The notes under the pieces: model-generated
Seen by the model: only the letters and a program-made list of their open reading frames with translations
Database searches by the model: none
Told to the model about the DNA's origin: nothing
Source: Liolophura sinensis
Lineage: Eukaryota; Mollusca; Polyplacophora; Chitonida; Chitonidae
Length of the DNA: 64,000 nucleotides
Direction: 5' to 3'
Assembly (NCBI RefSeq): GCF_032854445.1
Contig: NC_088302.1
Location: forward strand, 58,074,237 to 58,138,236
Position numbers and translations under genes: made by a program
Shown here: positions 12,601 through 27,600 of the stretch, one piece after another
How the letters are laid out: each line of letters begins with the position of its first letter
How positions within the stretch are numbered: position 1 is the stretch's first letter

Positions 12601-15600
12601 TCTATCAACAGAGGATCTTCGGGAAAGATTGCTGACATCTGGAGATATCTTCAAGCACAATTTTAAGGTTAGTGAAGCATATTGACAAGCACATAATTGT
12701 TTTAGCAATAAGCAACCACAAAATAGAACAATAAGCAACCACAAAATAGAATAATAAGCAAACACAAAATAGAACAATAAGCAACCACAAAATAGAACAA
12801 TAAGCAAACGCAAAATAGAACAATAAGCAAACAATAGATTTTAAAAAATGCAGTAAAATTCTAAGCTAAAATTTCAGAAAGATTCTTACTCTGCTCATGG
12901 GAGAATGTGACAAAAACTAGATTTTCATCATCAAGGACATCTATGAATGTCCAACTGTGATAGGTTTGAGACATCGATTATGTTTGTGCCTCATGATATT
13001 ACCTAAAAGTAGGCAGTAATATTAGTTTGAGTATGGATACTGTACATAAGAAGACATTGTGCTGAATTACAGGAGAGCTGTGACATCAATCTAGGTGAGA
13101 GCGAGGCTGCCAATGGTGGATTACCTACGAGAGACATCTACTGGCAGTATTTCATCCTTGGGGGTAGCTGTCTAGGTGTTCTGCTCTTTGTTCTGCTCTC
13201 AGCACTTTTACAGGTAACAGTTAAAGGTATACTGTGTATCCATAGATTATATAGAGGTATTTGTTTTGTCGGCTTTAATTAGTTTCCAGTTGAACTTAAT
13301 TCTGTGTGATACAATGTATCGGTAGCGATTGCGTGGCAAATGGTGCATGCTCCATTTGAACAAATGTTTTCTCTTCCCAATAATTTATTAAGTTATTCAT
13401 TTCTGTTTGAAAAGTTTGTGCATTTAATTTTTGGTCCATCTTTGCATACTTAATTGGATGACAATGTGGGTAGATTTGCAACTTTGTATTGTCAACACTA
13501 TGTGTTCTAGGGTACCTTTATCGTCAGCGAATGGTGGTTGGCTTACTGGTAAGTACCACTTCACTCCTGTGCTATCTCTATCATATGATGCATCCATGTA
13601 ATGTTAATATTGCCAATGTTGCAAACAATAATCTTGTCTGTGTCAGTCTGTTCAGAGTTGCTGGGAAAAATGTGATCACATATCCTATACCAAACTGCAC
13701 CTAAATCCCACTGCACCTATATTCCACTGCGCCTGTATCCAGCTGCACCCATATTCCACTACACCTGTGTCCCACTACACCTGTATATCTCACAGCACCT
13801 ATAACCCACTGCACCTATATCCCACTGCACCTATATTCCACTGCACCTACATCCCACTGCACCTGTATCCCACTGCACCTATATCCCACTGCACCTGTAT
13901 ATTTCACTGCACCTATATCCCATTGCACATGTATCCCAACTGCACCTATATCCCATTGCACCTTTATCCCACTGCACCCATATCCCACTACACCCATATC
14001 CCACTGCACCTGTATCCCTCTGCACCTTAGCTCACTGCACCTACATCCGCTGTACCTATATCCCATTACACCTGCATCCCATTGCACCTATATCCGACTG
14101 CACCTTGGCATTCAGCATAAAGGGGGTAGTGCAATGACTGGTTGACCTGTATCGGTATAATAACACAGGTGAGGCGGCTGACTTGCCTTTGGTAAGTCGT
14201 CTCAGTGAAACAGCACTAGATAAAAAAGCGACGGAAATCTGTTCTGCAACAAGGAGGCATATTACACACTAAATTGGACTTGAAGAACTCCTTTGTCGCC
14301 ATATGACTGAAAAATTGTTAAGTGCAACGTTAAAACCCGAGCACTCACTCACTCACTGCACCTGTATCTCAGTGCTCCTATATCCCATTGCATGATGTGA
14401 TGGGCACATTAGTTACAATTGTACATGGGACTAAAAAATGTGCCTAGAAAGTGGGCCGCATGTTTTAGTTCCAAAACGCTGTTTTATACACATATGTTGT
14501 GAACATTGAGTTTTATGAGTCATTACTTACTGTGGCCATCCCTGTCAACAGGCCTGATGTGAACAGATCCATATCTAAGGACATTTTCCTGAACCATACC
14601 CTCGTACCCTCCCATGCCGAGTGGATGATGCTAAGGAACATCTACATATACATGGCACTCACAGTCGGCACAGTCATACTGGGCATTCTCCAGGCTACCA
14701 GCTTCTTCCAGATCGCATCCCAGGCAGCCAGTAAGCTCCACGATGAGGGTCTCGAAGGTGTCCTCCAGTCACCACTCTCCTTCTTCCACTCCAACACTTT
14801 GGGTGAGTTCAGTCACCTGTATGTAACAGGAGCAACTTTACAATGCTAATATTAACTGTAACTAGTGGGAATTTCCCATTAGCTGATTCTGCCAAGAATT
14901 TCAAGATGATATCAGAGGTAATAGTCTTCAATAACCAATCTTGTGTTCAGATGATATCGGAGGTAATGTTTGTCAATAACCAATCTTCTATTCTCAGGTA
15001 CACTGTTGAGTTGCTTCTCACGGGATGTCAGCATTGTTGACCAGATGGCCGCCACGTACCTGGACAGTATCCAATCTCTCAGCTTGCTGATGGCCACCCT
15101 GCTGCTGGTGGGAATCCTCAACTACTGGCTCTTCCTGCTTGTTCTGCCAGTCGTCATCATCTTTGCGCTAGCCAGAGCACACTTCCTACAGACCACCCAG
15201 GACCTCCGCAAACTAGAACTCACAGGTCAGCCAATAGCGAGTTTCTATTTGGAATGTAAAAAGTCAAAGCAGGCACTGAAACTTTAATAGAACAATTTGC
15301 AGATGTGTTACATTTGGTGTAAGTGCATATTGAATGTTACATTTAATTACAATTGATAAAATTCTATTTCTTGTTAAACAGTAGAGTGGTATTTCAAACC
15401 TGAGTCAATCAGTGAACTGTCTGTGACTGTAATATTCTCATTAAAGTGGCTTCACTCTTTGGGATTTTATTGGCATTTTACTTCAGCAAAGAACTGTGTC
15501 AGTTCTCACATTGCCAGCACCATTGGAGGTTTACGAACTATCCGTAGCTACAGTGTGGAAGAGCGCTTCCTTCACAGTTTTGATGTACTACAGGACCGTA

Positions 15601-18600
15601 GCACGGCCGCCTGCTACCTTCACATTGGGGCCAAGAACTGGTTTGGAAAGCGCATTGACATTCTTGGATTGTTGGTGGTTATAGGGGTGTCATTGGCGGC
15701 CATATTGGTAGTACAGTTCCAGGGTATGTGTAGACAGGTTTTTCTTGGACAATCACCTTTCTTGCTCACCATCAGCAATCCTGTTGCATTCTTCAGCTAA
15801 TTTTACCGTTACATGTTAGTTTTAACAACATCTAGGCCTTACACGTAGATCAATCAATGAAATCTCTCAGCACATACTTTATCTTACATGTGAGTTGTTG
15901 CTTAAAGTCAGAATCAAAATCAATGTTGCTTAGTGGAATATGTGATCATGTGACCACAAGTCTGTCTTGCATGCTTAAGACAGACCCTCTTTTTGGTTAC
16001 ATACTTAAGACAGACACTCTGATTGGTCACATGCTTAAGACCGACACTCTGATTGGTCACATGCTTAAGACACGATCCTGTACACGATCAGATCCACCAG
16101 GATCTGTCAGTACCACATCTATCTCATTGTACTGTGCATAGTCAAATCCACCAGCATCTGTCAGTGCCATGTCTCACATTTCACTGCACACATTCAGATC
16201 CACCAGCATCTGACAGTGCCACATCTCTCACATTGCACTGCACACATTCGGATCCACCAGTATCTGACAGTGCCACATCTCTCACATTGTGCTGTTCACA
16301 TTCAGATCCACCAGCATCTGTCAGTGCCACACCTCACATATGATGCTGTACATGATCGGATCCACCAGCATCTGTCAGTGCCATGTCTATCACATTGCAC
16401 TGCACGCATCTGTCAGTGCCACATATACCTCATTGTACTCTACATGATAGGATCCACTAGCATCTGTCAGTGTCACGCTTTTCACATAGTGCTTAACATG
16501 ATTGAATCCACCAGCATCTGTCAGTGCCACATTTATGTCACTGAACTGTACAAGATCGGATCCACCAACATCAGTCAGTGTCATATCTCAAACATTGTCT
16601 TGTACACAACTGAATCCACCTACATCTGTAAGTGCCACATCTGTGTCATTGTACTGTAAACATGTACATGATCTGTTCCACTAGCAACTGTCAGTGCCAC
16701 ATCTCTCACATTGTGCTGTACACAGTTGGATCCACCAGTGTCTGTCAGTGCCACATCTCTCACATTGTGCTGTACACAGTTGGGTCCACCAGTGTCTGTC
16801 AGTGCCACATCTCTCACATTGTGCTCTACATGATTCTATTCACTAGCATCTGTCAATGCCACATCTCTCAAATTGTGCCGTACATGACTCTATCCACCAG
16901 TGTCTGTCAGTGCCACATCTCTCACATTGTGCTCTACATGATTCTATTCACTAGCATCTGTCAGTGCCACATCTCTCAAATTGTGCTGTACATGACTCTA
17001 TCCACCAGTGTCTGTCAGTGCCACATCTCTCACATTGTGCTCTACATGATTCTATCCACTAGCAACTGTCAGTGCCACATCTCTCACATTGTGCTGTACA
17101 CAGTTGGATCCACCAGTGTCTGTCAGTGCCACATCTCTCACATTGTGCTGTACACAGTTGGATCCACCAGTGTCTGTCAGTGCCACATCTCTCACATTGT
17201 GCTCTACATGATTCTATTCACTAGCATCTGTTAATGCCACATCTCTCAAATTGTGCCGTGCATGACTCTATCCACCAGTGTCTGTCAGTGCCACATCTCT
17301 CACATTGTGCTCTACATGATTCTATTCACTAGCATCTGTCAGTGCCACATCTCTCAAATTGTGCTGTACATGACTCTATCCACCAGTGTCTGTCAGTGCC
17401 ACATCTCTCACATTGTGCTCTACATGATTCTATCCACTAGCAACTGTCAGTGCCACATCTCTCACATTGTGCTGTACACAGTTGGATCCACCAGTGTCTG
17501 TCAGTGCCACATCTCTCACATTTTGCTGTACGTGATCCTATCCACCAGCATCTGTCAGTGCCACAAGTCTCACATTTTGCTGTACGTGATCCTATCCACC
17601 AGCATCTGTCAGTGCCGCATCTCTCATATTGTGCTGTACATGACTCTATCCACCAATATCTGTAAGTGCCACAAGTCTCACATTTTGCTGTACGTGATCC
17701 TATCCACCAGCATCTGTCAGTGCCGCATCTCTCATATTGTGCTGTACATGACTCTATCCACCAATACCTGTAAGTGCCACAAGTCTCACATTTTGCTGTA
17801 CGTGATCCTATCCACCAGCATCTGTCAGTGCCACATCTCTTACAATGTGCTGTTCATGACTCTATCCACCAATACCTGTAAGTGCCACAAGTCTCACATT
17901 TTGCTGTACGTGATCCTATCCACCAGCATCTGTCAGTGCCGCATCTCTCATATTGTGCTGTACATGACTCTATCCACCAATACCTGTAAGTGCCACAAGT
18001 CTCACATTTTGCTGTACGTGATCCTATCCACCAGCATCTGTCAGTGCCGCATCTCTTACAATGTGCTGTACATGACTCTATCCACCAATATCTGTAAGTG
18101 CCACAAGTCTCACATTTTGCTGTACGTGATCCTATCCACCAGCATTTGTCAGTGCCACATCTCTTACAATGTGCTCTACATGACTCTATCCACCAATACC
18201 TGTAAGTGCCACAAGTCTCACATTTTGCTGTACGTGATCCTATCCACCAGCATCTGTCAGTGCCACATCTCTTACAATGTGCTCTACATGACTCTATCCA
18301 GCAATACCTGTAAGTGCCACAAGTCTCACATTTTGCTGTACATGATCCTATCCACCAGCATCTGTCAGTGCCACATCTCTCATATTGTGCTCTACATGAT
18401 TCTATCCACCAGCATCTGTCAGTGCCGCATCTCTCATATTGTGCCGTACATGATTCTATCCACCAATATCTGTAAGTGCCACAAGTCTCACATTTTGCTG
18501 TACGTGATCCTATCCACCAGCATCTGTTAGTGCCACATCTCTCACATTGTGCTCTACATGATTCTATCCACTAGCATCTGTCATTGCCGCATCTCTCATA

Positions 18601-21600
18601 TTGTGCCGTACATGACTCTATCCACCAATATCTGTAAGTGCCACAAGTCTCACATTTTGCTGTACGTGATCCTATCCACCAGCATCTGTCAATGCCACAT
18701 CTCTCAAATTGTGCTGTACATGACTCTATCCACCAGTGTTTGTCAGTGCCGCATCTCTCATATTGTGCTCTACATGACTCTATCCACCAGCATCTGTCAG
18801 TGCCACAAGTCTCACATTTTGCTGTACGTGATCCTATCCACCAGCATCTGTCAGTGCCGCATCTCTCATATTGTGCTGTACATGACTCTATCCACCAATA
18901 TCTGTAAGTGCCACAAGTCTCACATTTTGCTGTACGTGATCCTATCCACCAGCATCTGTCAGTGCCGCATCTCTCATATTGTGCTGTACATGACTCTATC
19001 CACCAATACCTGTAAGTGCCACAAGTCTCACATTTTGCTGTACGTGATCCTATCCACCAGCATCTGTCAGTGCCGCATCTCTCATATTGTGCTGTACATG
19101 ACTCTATCCACCAATACCTGTAAGTGCCACAAGTCTCACATTTTGCTGTACATGATCCTATCCACCAGCATCTGTCAGTGCCGCATCTCTCATATTGTGC
19201 TTTACATGACTCTATCCACCAATACCTGTAAGTGCCACAAGTCTCACATTTTGCTGTACGTGATCCTATCCACCAGCATCTGTCAGTGCCACATCTCTCA
19301 CATTTTGCTGTACGTGATCCTATCCACCAGCATCTGTCAGTGCCGCATCTCTCATATTGTGCTGTTCACATTCAGATCCACCAGCATCTGTCAGTGCCGC
19401 ATCTCTCATATTGTGCTCTACATGATTCTGTCTCCTACATTGTGCTAAATATGATACACTTAACTTCATGTCTTTACAATTCAGTGTTATCTTGTATAAC
19501 ATGTATTTCATTTGCTTGTTTCAGGTAGCACCATATCTGCCCCTTTGTTTGGTTTGTCCTTGATCTATGCCTTACATTTGATCAACGTCTTACAGCCTGC
19601 TCTAGTCAAGTCAGCCAGTGTGCAGTTCAAGGTAAGAATGTCTTTGGTAGCCTACTGGAATGATACCGCTCTGTTCTCTGATAACCTCATCTAGATCCAT
19701 GTCTGTTTTCAGATGATCTCGCCAATTTCCCTGTGTGTTTTCAGATAGCCTCGTTCATATTCCAAAAACTCACAAAAAGGCACTTGTTTCTGCCTCGCTT
19801 GGTGCTTAGGACTGAGAGGCTAGAGCAAAGAAACAGGGCTCGTTACATATAGTTGACCCAGTGTCAGTATAATGTGATTAGCTGTCATGTCTGTCTTCGG
19901 CAATATACTTCAGTGGCAGCAGCACTTCGGCAACATGGATTCGCCTTTGCGCAAGATGACATAGTATATGTGGACATACTTAATGATTCCTGGTTGTGAT
20001 ATGACTGAAAACTCAAAGTATGATGTAAAATCCCAAGCGTACATGTACCTACATACATTTACATATCCCTGTCTGTTTTCAGATGGTCTCACTCATATCC
20101 CTGTTTGTTTTCAGATGGCCTCACTCATATCCCTGTCTGTTTTCAGATGGTCTCACTCATATCCCTGTCTGTTTTCAGATGGCCTCACTCATATCCCTGT
20201 CTGTTTTCAGATGGTCTCACTCATATCCCTGTTTGTTTTCAGATGGCCTCACTCATATCCCTGTCTGTTTTCAGATGGTCTCACTCATATCCTTGTCTGT
20301 TCTCAGATGGCCTCAGTCATATCCCTGTCTGTTTTCAGATGGCCTCACTCATATCCCTGTTTGTTTTCAGATGGCCTCACTCATATCCCTGTCTGTTTTC
20401 AGATGGTCTCACTCATATCCCTGTCTGTTCTCAGATGGCCTCAGTCATATCCCTGTCTGTTTTCAGATGGCCTCACTCATATCCTTGTCTGTTTTCGGAT
20501 GGTCTCACTCATATCCCTGTCTGTTTTCAGATGGCCTCACCCATATCCCTGTCTGTTTTCAGATGACCTCACTCATATCCCTGTCTGTTCTCAGATGGCC
20601 TCACTCATATCCCTGTCTGTTTTCAGATGGTCTCACTCATATCCCTGTCTGTTTTCAGATGGCCTCACTCATATCCCTGTCTGTTTTCAGATGGCCTCAC
20701 TCATATCCTTGTCTGTTTTCGGATGGTCTCACTCATATCCCTGTCTGTTTTCAGATGGCCTCACCCATATCCCTGTCTGTTTTCAGATGTCCTCACTCAT
20801 ATCCCTGTCTGTTTTCAGATGTCCTCACTCATATCCCTGTCTGTTTTCAGATGGCCTCACTCATACATGTTAAGTTTTCTGTCCTCATATGACCTCACTC
20901 ATATCCCTGTCTGTTCTCAAGTAGATTAACTCATATCCCGGTCGGTTCTCAGTGGCCTACATTATGTACCTGTCTGTTCTCAGATGGCCTCACACATATC
21001 CCTATCTGTTCTCAGATGGCCTCAGTAGACCGACTGCTCCAGTGTTATCAGTTGCCCTCAGAGTCAGATTACCTGCCAGGACTGGAGTACCAGCCTGCCC
21101 AGAACTGGCCCATGTATGGCATCCTTACCCTAGAGGGGGTTTCCCTGCTCCCAACCCAGAAGGGACCCACCTGTCTGAAGAGCATCTGGTGCTGTGTCAG
21201 GGCAGAAGAGAAAGTGAGTCCCCAACATCTGTATCTGTGAAGCTCACAATATTAACTGTCTACACCTGTACATGTATCAACATGTACCTGTATATGAAGT
21301 GTACAACATCTGGCCCCACCTGTATGTGAAATGTACATCATCTGGTAAGTGGTCACACCTGTATGTAAAGTATGCAGCATCTGGTAAGTATCCACACCTG
21401 TATGTGAAGTGTGTAATATCTAGTAAGTGTCCATACTGATATATGAACTGTGCAACATCTGGTAAGAGTCCACACCTGTATCTCTACCCGTATGTGAAAT
21501 ATGCAACGTCTAGTAAGTGTCCACCTGCATGTGAAGTGTGCAACACCTGGTAAGTGTCCACCTGCATATGAAGTGTGCAGCATCTGGTAAGTGTCCACCT

Positions 21601-24600
21601 GCATATTAAGTGTGCAGCATCTAGTAAGTGTCCACCTGCATATGAAGTGTGCAGCGTCTGGTAAGTGTCCACCTGCATATTAAGTGTGCAGCATCTAGTA
21701 AGTGTCCACCTGCACATGAAGTGTACAACATCTGGTAAGTGTCCACCTGCATATGAAATATGCAACATCTGGTAAGGGTCCACCTACATATGGAGTATGC
21801 AACATCTGGTAAGTGTCCACACCTGTATGTGAAGTGCGCAACATCTGGTAAGTGTCCACACCTGTATGTGAAGGATACAACATCTGGTAAGTGCCCACAC
21901 CTGTATGTGAAATGTGCTACATCTGGTAAGTGTCCATACCTGTATGTGAAGTGCACAACATCTGGTAAGTGTCCACACCTGTATATGAACTGTACAACAT
22001 CTGGTAAGTGTCCACACCTGTATGTGAAGTGTACAGCATCTGGTAAGTGGCCACACCTGTATGTAAAGTGCACAACATCTGGTAAGTGTCCACACCTGTA
22101 TATGAACTGTACAACATCTGGTAAGTGTCCACACCTGTATGTGAAGTGTACAGCATCGGGTAAGTGGCCACACCTGTATGTGAAGTGTACAACATGTGGT
22201 AAGTGTCCACACCTGTATGTGAACTGTACAACATGTGGTGAGTGTCCACACATGTATGTGAAGTGTACAGCATCTGGTAAGTGTCCACACCTGTATGTGA
22301 AGTGTACAGCATTTAGTAAGTAGCCACACCTGTATGTGAAGTGTACAACATCTGGTAAGTGTCCACTTGGATATGAAGTGTTTATTTATTTTATTTTATT
22401 TGATTGGTGTTTTTCGCCAAACTCAAGAATATTTCACTTATACGATGGCAGCCAGCATTATGGTGGGAGGAAACCGGGCAGAGCCCGGTGAAAACCCATC
22501 CGCAGGTTGCTGGCAGACCTTCCCACTTACGGCCGGAGAGGAAGCCAGCATGAGCTGGACTTGAACTCACAGCGACCGCATTTGTGAGAGGCTCCTGGGT
22601 CATTACACTGCGCTAGCGCACTAACCAACTGAGCCACGGAGGCCCCCGATATGTACAACACCTAGTAAGTGCCCACCCGCATATGTCCACACCTGTATGT
22701 GAAGTGTGCAACATCTAGAAAGTGTCCACCTGCATATGAAGTATGCAACATCTGATAAGTGTTCACCTGTATATGAAGTGTTCAACATCTAGTAAGTGTC
22801 CACCTGCACATAAAGTGTGCCACATCTGGTATACAAGTTCACAATTTTGCAAGCGCCTTACAATTCCTTTTTTTGCGCAAGCAGCTCAATATATTTTTAC
22901 TTTAGTTGTAAACTCTGTAGTAGGGTTTCTGTGCAATTGAACCCTGTATGGGAAGTATGTTTAAAGATGGGTGTAAACACAATTGTTACCAGTACGTTCT
23001 CAATCTCTTGTGTTTTCTTAGATGGGCATTATGTTCATGAATGCGGCAGAGCAACAAAGCTTCCTGTCTGTCCTCTGTAGGCTGTCAGATTACTCCGGAA
23101 TGGTCAGACTGGATGGAGTGGACAGTGCTACGGTTAGTCTACAGCGACTCAGGCAGTGTATGGCAGTCATACCTAAAGTAAGTTGAGCTCAGACACATGT
23201 ATCTCAATCAATATGATCAAAGTTTGATATCATTAAGAAGGTTGGGAAGGAAAAATAGCTACATGTAGCAAAACAGTAGGTGTAACCTCTCCTAGGATCT
23301 TGTCCAAGTCCGCGGCTGAGGTTACTGGCATGACAGGGCCGTGCAGTGACAAAGGAGCCTCTCACCACTGCGATGACGGTGAGCTCAAATTCATCTCCAG
23401 CTCATGGTGGCTTCCTCTTCAGCCCTATGTGAGAAAATCTGTCAGCAGCCTGCTGATGGTCATGGCTTTGCTTCATTTCCTCCCACCATAATACTGGCTG
23501 TTGTCCAGTAAATGTAATATTCTTGAGTATGGCGTAAAACACAATCAAGTAAATGAATTGTCCAAACCTGTGCCAGATTGTTATATTAAGAAAAAACTTT
23601 TTATTATTTCATGGTAGAATATGGGCTCAGTAATGATAAAATAATAATAATAATACTTTATTTTATGAGAGAGATCAGTTAGTTACAAAACCAATCTTCC
23701 TCATTCACACACACATTCACACAAAAAGTTATTTACAAAGTCTATACAGTATATATAAAATATGGATGAACCTGATAGAAAATGATCCTGACTATATACA
23801 GTGTAGTGCAGCATAGACAATTTTACACTCAATCAACAAATGCATATTTTAACATAATGAACCCTTCCATTTTTTTAAAAAACATTGACACTGTGATTTT
23901 TTAAGGTATAAAGAATATTTGAAAGGATGTTTAAGGGCTTTAGCTCTAGGTTTAGGAGGGATGAGGTTCATGGAGGTTGTAGATAAAAAGTTATCGTCAG
24001 TTGCAGTGTAAGTAAACTGGCTGAAAAGGTAGTTTTGGGTTAGTCCGTTTAGGCATTTAAAAATTAATGCAGCTTTGTGCAACATGATTCTTTCATGTAC
24101 TGCCATCCATTTTATGATTTTGAACAGTTGTCTCGGTGTTACATATTGTGCATTTAAAGTAATTCATGCTGCACGTTTCTGGAGGCATAACGTTTCTGGA
24201 GACATAACGTTTCTGGAGGCGTAACATACATTCAGGTGACTCTTTACAGCCACTACATGTACCCTCGTGGTGCAACAGTAATCCAACAATGGTTGCACAT
24301 AAGCATTATAAAACAAAATTCTGGCATCGTTTGGTAGATACTTTCTGATCTTTTCTAACAATTTGAGCTTGTATGTTAAAGTTTACACTGATTCTCAGTT
24401 TGTTTCTCCCTGGACAGTCAGTCATTAACTGTGAAACCGATAAGCTTTGTAGTCTTCACATTTTCAATTTCTTGACAGTCATTTTGTAGATGGAGTTTCC
24501 TGTCCAACGTAGCTGTAAACTGCCATTAACCAACCTTCGTGTGTTTTGTCTTATCAAGATTGCTTGCCATGTCATTACAGTTACATCACTGCAATATTGT

Positions 24601-27600
24601 TTTGTCTCTACACTTCCCAGTTTTGTCGCTGATGTTGATACTGATACTGTGTCATTCTCAAACAGATCAATAATTCAATTTTTAGCATGTAGTGGGAGAT
24701 CATTCATGAAAATAAGGAACAGGAGAGGGCCAAGTACATGTATAGAGCCCTGGGTTCAGATTGTTCACGTAGTTCAGATTGAATACTTCCTAAACAAATT
24801 TTTTTGTTTTCTGTGTGATTAATACCTTTTAAACCATGACAGATATTTGTCACTAAAATGATACCAACAATAGTTGGTGGTTAACAAGGTCAAATGCCTG
24901 TTTAAGATCAATATATAACACACCTGTCAGCTGGCCTTTATCCATCTGTGATAGCCAGTTATCAATAATGTTTGTGAGTGCAGTGACTTTCACCCTTATA
25001 ATATGCATTAATTTCTAAATGTGAAGGTGCAAGCTTCTCCTTGTTTCAGAACCCTTCCGTCATGGTGGGCGCCATTCTCATCACCTCATTTCTCCTTGTT
25101 TCAGAACCCTCCCGTCATGGTGGGCATCGTTCTGATCAGCTCATTTCTCCTTGTTTCAGAACGCTCCCCTCATGCTCATGCTGGGCACCATTCTCATCAC
25201 CTCATTTCTCCTTGTTTCAGAACCCTCCCCTCATGCTGGGCACCATTCTCATCACCTCATTTCTCCTTGTTTCAGAACCCTCCCCTCATGCTCATGCTGG
25301 GCACCATTCTCATCACCTCATTTCTCCTTGTTTCAGAACCCTCCCCTCATGCTCATGCTGGGCACCATTCTCATCACCTCATTTCTCCTTGTTTCAGAAC
25401 CCTCCCCTCATGCTCATGCTGGGCACCATTCTCATCACCTCATTTCTCCTTGTTTCAGAACCCTCCCCTCATGCTCATGCTGGGCACCATTCTCATCACC
25501 TCATTTCTCCTTGTTTCAGAACCCTCCCCTCATGCTCATGCTGGGCACCATTCTCATCACCTCATTTCTCCTTGTTTCAGAACCCTCCCCTCATGCTCAT
25601 GCTGGGCACCATTCTCATCACCTCATTTCTCCTTGTTTCAGAACCCTCCCCTCATGCTGGGCACTATACGACAAAACATTGATCCAGAGACCAAATACAC
25701 AGATGCACAAATATGGCGAGTCTTTGAACAAGTGAGTAGGGGCATACATGTGCAGTCAGTTAATTGATTCATTAATAATTGTAAATGAATAAGTTATATT
25801 TGTGTGAAGTGTGAAATATCTCTTTCCATGTTTATATTTGCCTCTAATTAGTTTAGGATTCATTTGTATGAAAGCTTGTGTATTGGTATGTGTTTCAGAT
25901 TGCAATATTCACATCCTACAGTTTATTGATACACTTTTCCTTTTGAATCAACAAAACATGTACATGTATTTACATGTTTGTGTAAATTATTGTTCTGAGA
26001 GAGCAATCATATCATCGTTTGGAGTGTCTCTTGTAAGAGGACAAGCATTAACAAAAGATGAAATCCTGTCTTTTTTCAGGTTCAGCTCTCATCATTAATA
26101 GAGAAACTTCCGCACAAGTTTTACACAGAGGCGAGGTTTGTTAGCCCTGTGTTTTCTGTAGGTCAGATTCAGTTACTATGGCTGGCTAGAGCCTTGCTCA
26201 AACAGCCTAAATTGGTGATCATAGAGGAAGCCTCGTCCAACCCTAACCTCAGGTTAGTCATTGCACAAGGGATAAGGAATGTACACTTTCAAGGTCATCT
26301 AAGGCTGAACACTGTGTACTGACAATGCCATTTCTGAAATGTTATCATGAGAGCTGGTATGCTGACAAGATAACCTATAGTCATGAGAACTAGTCATGAT
26401 ACTGACAAGATAACCTCATCATGAAATCTGGTATACTGACAAGATAACCTCGTCATCAAATCTGGTATTCTTACAAGATGTCATTTTCTTGTCAGTATAC
26501 CAGTTCTCATGACTATTTGTTATCATGAAAACTGGTATACTGACAATATAACTTAGTCATCAAAACTGGTATACTTACATGTATGTTGATATAGTCCAAT
26601 TATGTGATCTACATGTCCAACTGACCAGACAATCCAGATATGTGAACTACATGTCCAACTGACAAGGTAATCCAGTTATGTGAACTACATGTCCAACTGA
26701 CTAGACAATTCAGTTATGTGAACTACATGTTCAACTGACAAGATAATCCAGTTATGTGAACTACATGTCCAACTGACAAGATAATCCAGTTATGTGAACT
26801 ACATGTCCAACTGACAAGGTATTCCAGTTATGAGAACTACATGTCCAACTGACAAGGTAATCCAGTTATGAGAACTACATGTCCAACTGACAGGGTAATC
26901 CAGTTATGTGAACTACATGTCCAACTGACAAGGTATTCCAGTTATGAGAACTACATGTCCAACTGACAAGGTAATCCAGGTATGAGAACTACATGTCCAA
27001 CTGACAGGGTAATCCAGTTATGTGATCTACATGTCCAACTGACAAGGTAATCCAGGCATGTGAACTACATGTCCAACTGACAAGGTAATCCAGGTATGAG
27101 AACTACATGTCCAACTGACAAGGTAATCCAATTATGTGATCTACATGTCCAACTGACAAGGTAATCCAGATATGTGAACTACATGTCCAACTGTCCAGAC
27201 AACCCAGTTATGTGAACTACATGTCCAACTGACAAGGTAATCCAGTTATGAGAACTATATGTTCAACTGACAAATAATCCAGGTATGTGAACTACATGTC
27301 CAACTGACAAGGTATTCCAGTTATGAGAACTACATGTCCAACTGACAAGGTAATCCAGTTATGAGAACTACATGTCCAACTGACAAGATAATCCAGTTAT
27401 GTGAACTACATGTCCAACTGACAAGATAATCCAGTTATGTGAACTACATGTCCAACTGACAAGATAATCCAGTTATGTGAACTACATGTCCAACTGACAT
27501 GTATGAGAACTGCTGTTCTCACAAGATAACCCAATCATGAGAACTGGCATACTGACAAGACAATCTATTTTGAGAAGAATCCCCTCTCATCTGTCTGACA

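Noticed and set aside
16632-19448. Long forward frames (200, 425 and 299 codons)
   Set aside because: They arise because the 54-bp unit is a multiple of three and lacks stops. Composition is a Cys/His/Ile repeat, and two or three frames are open at once.
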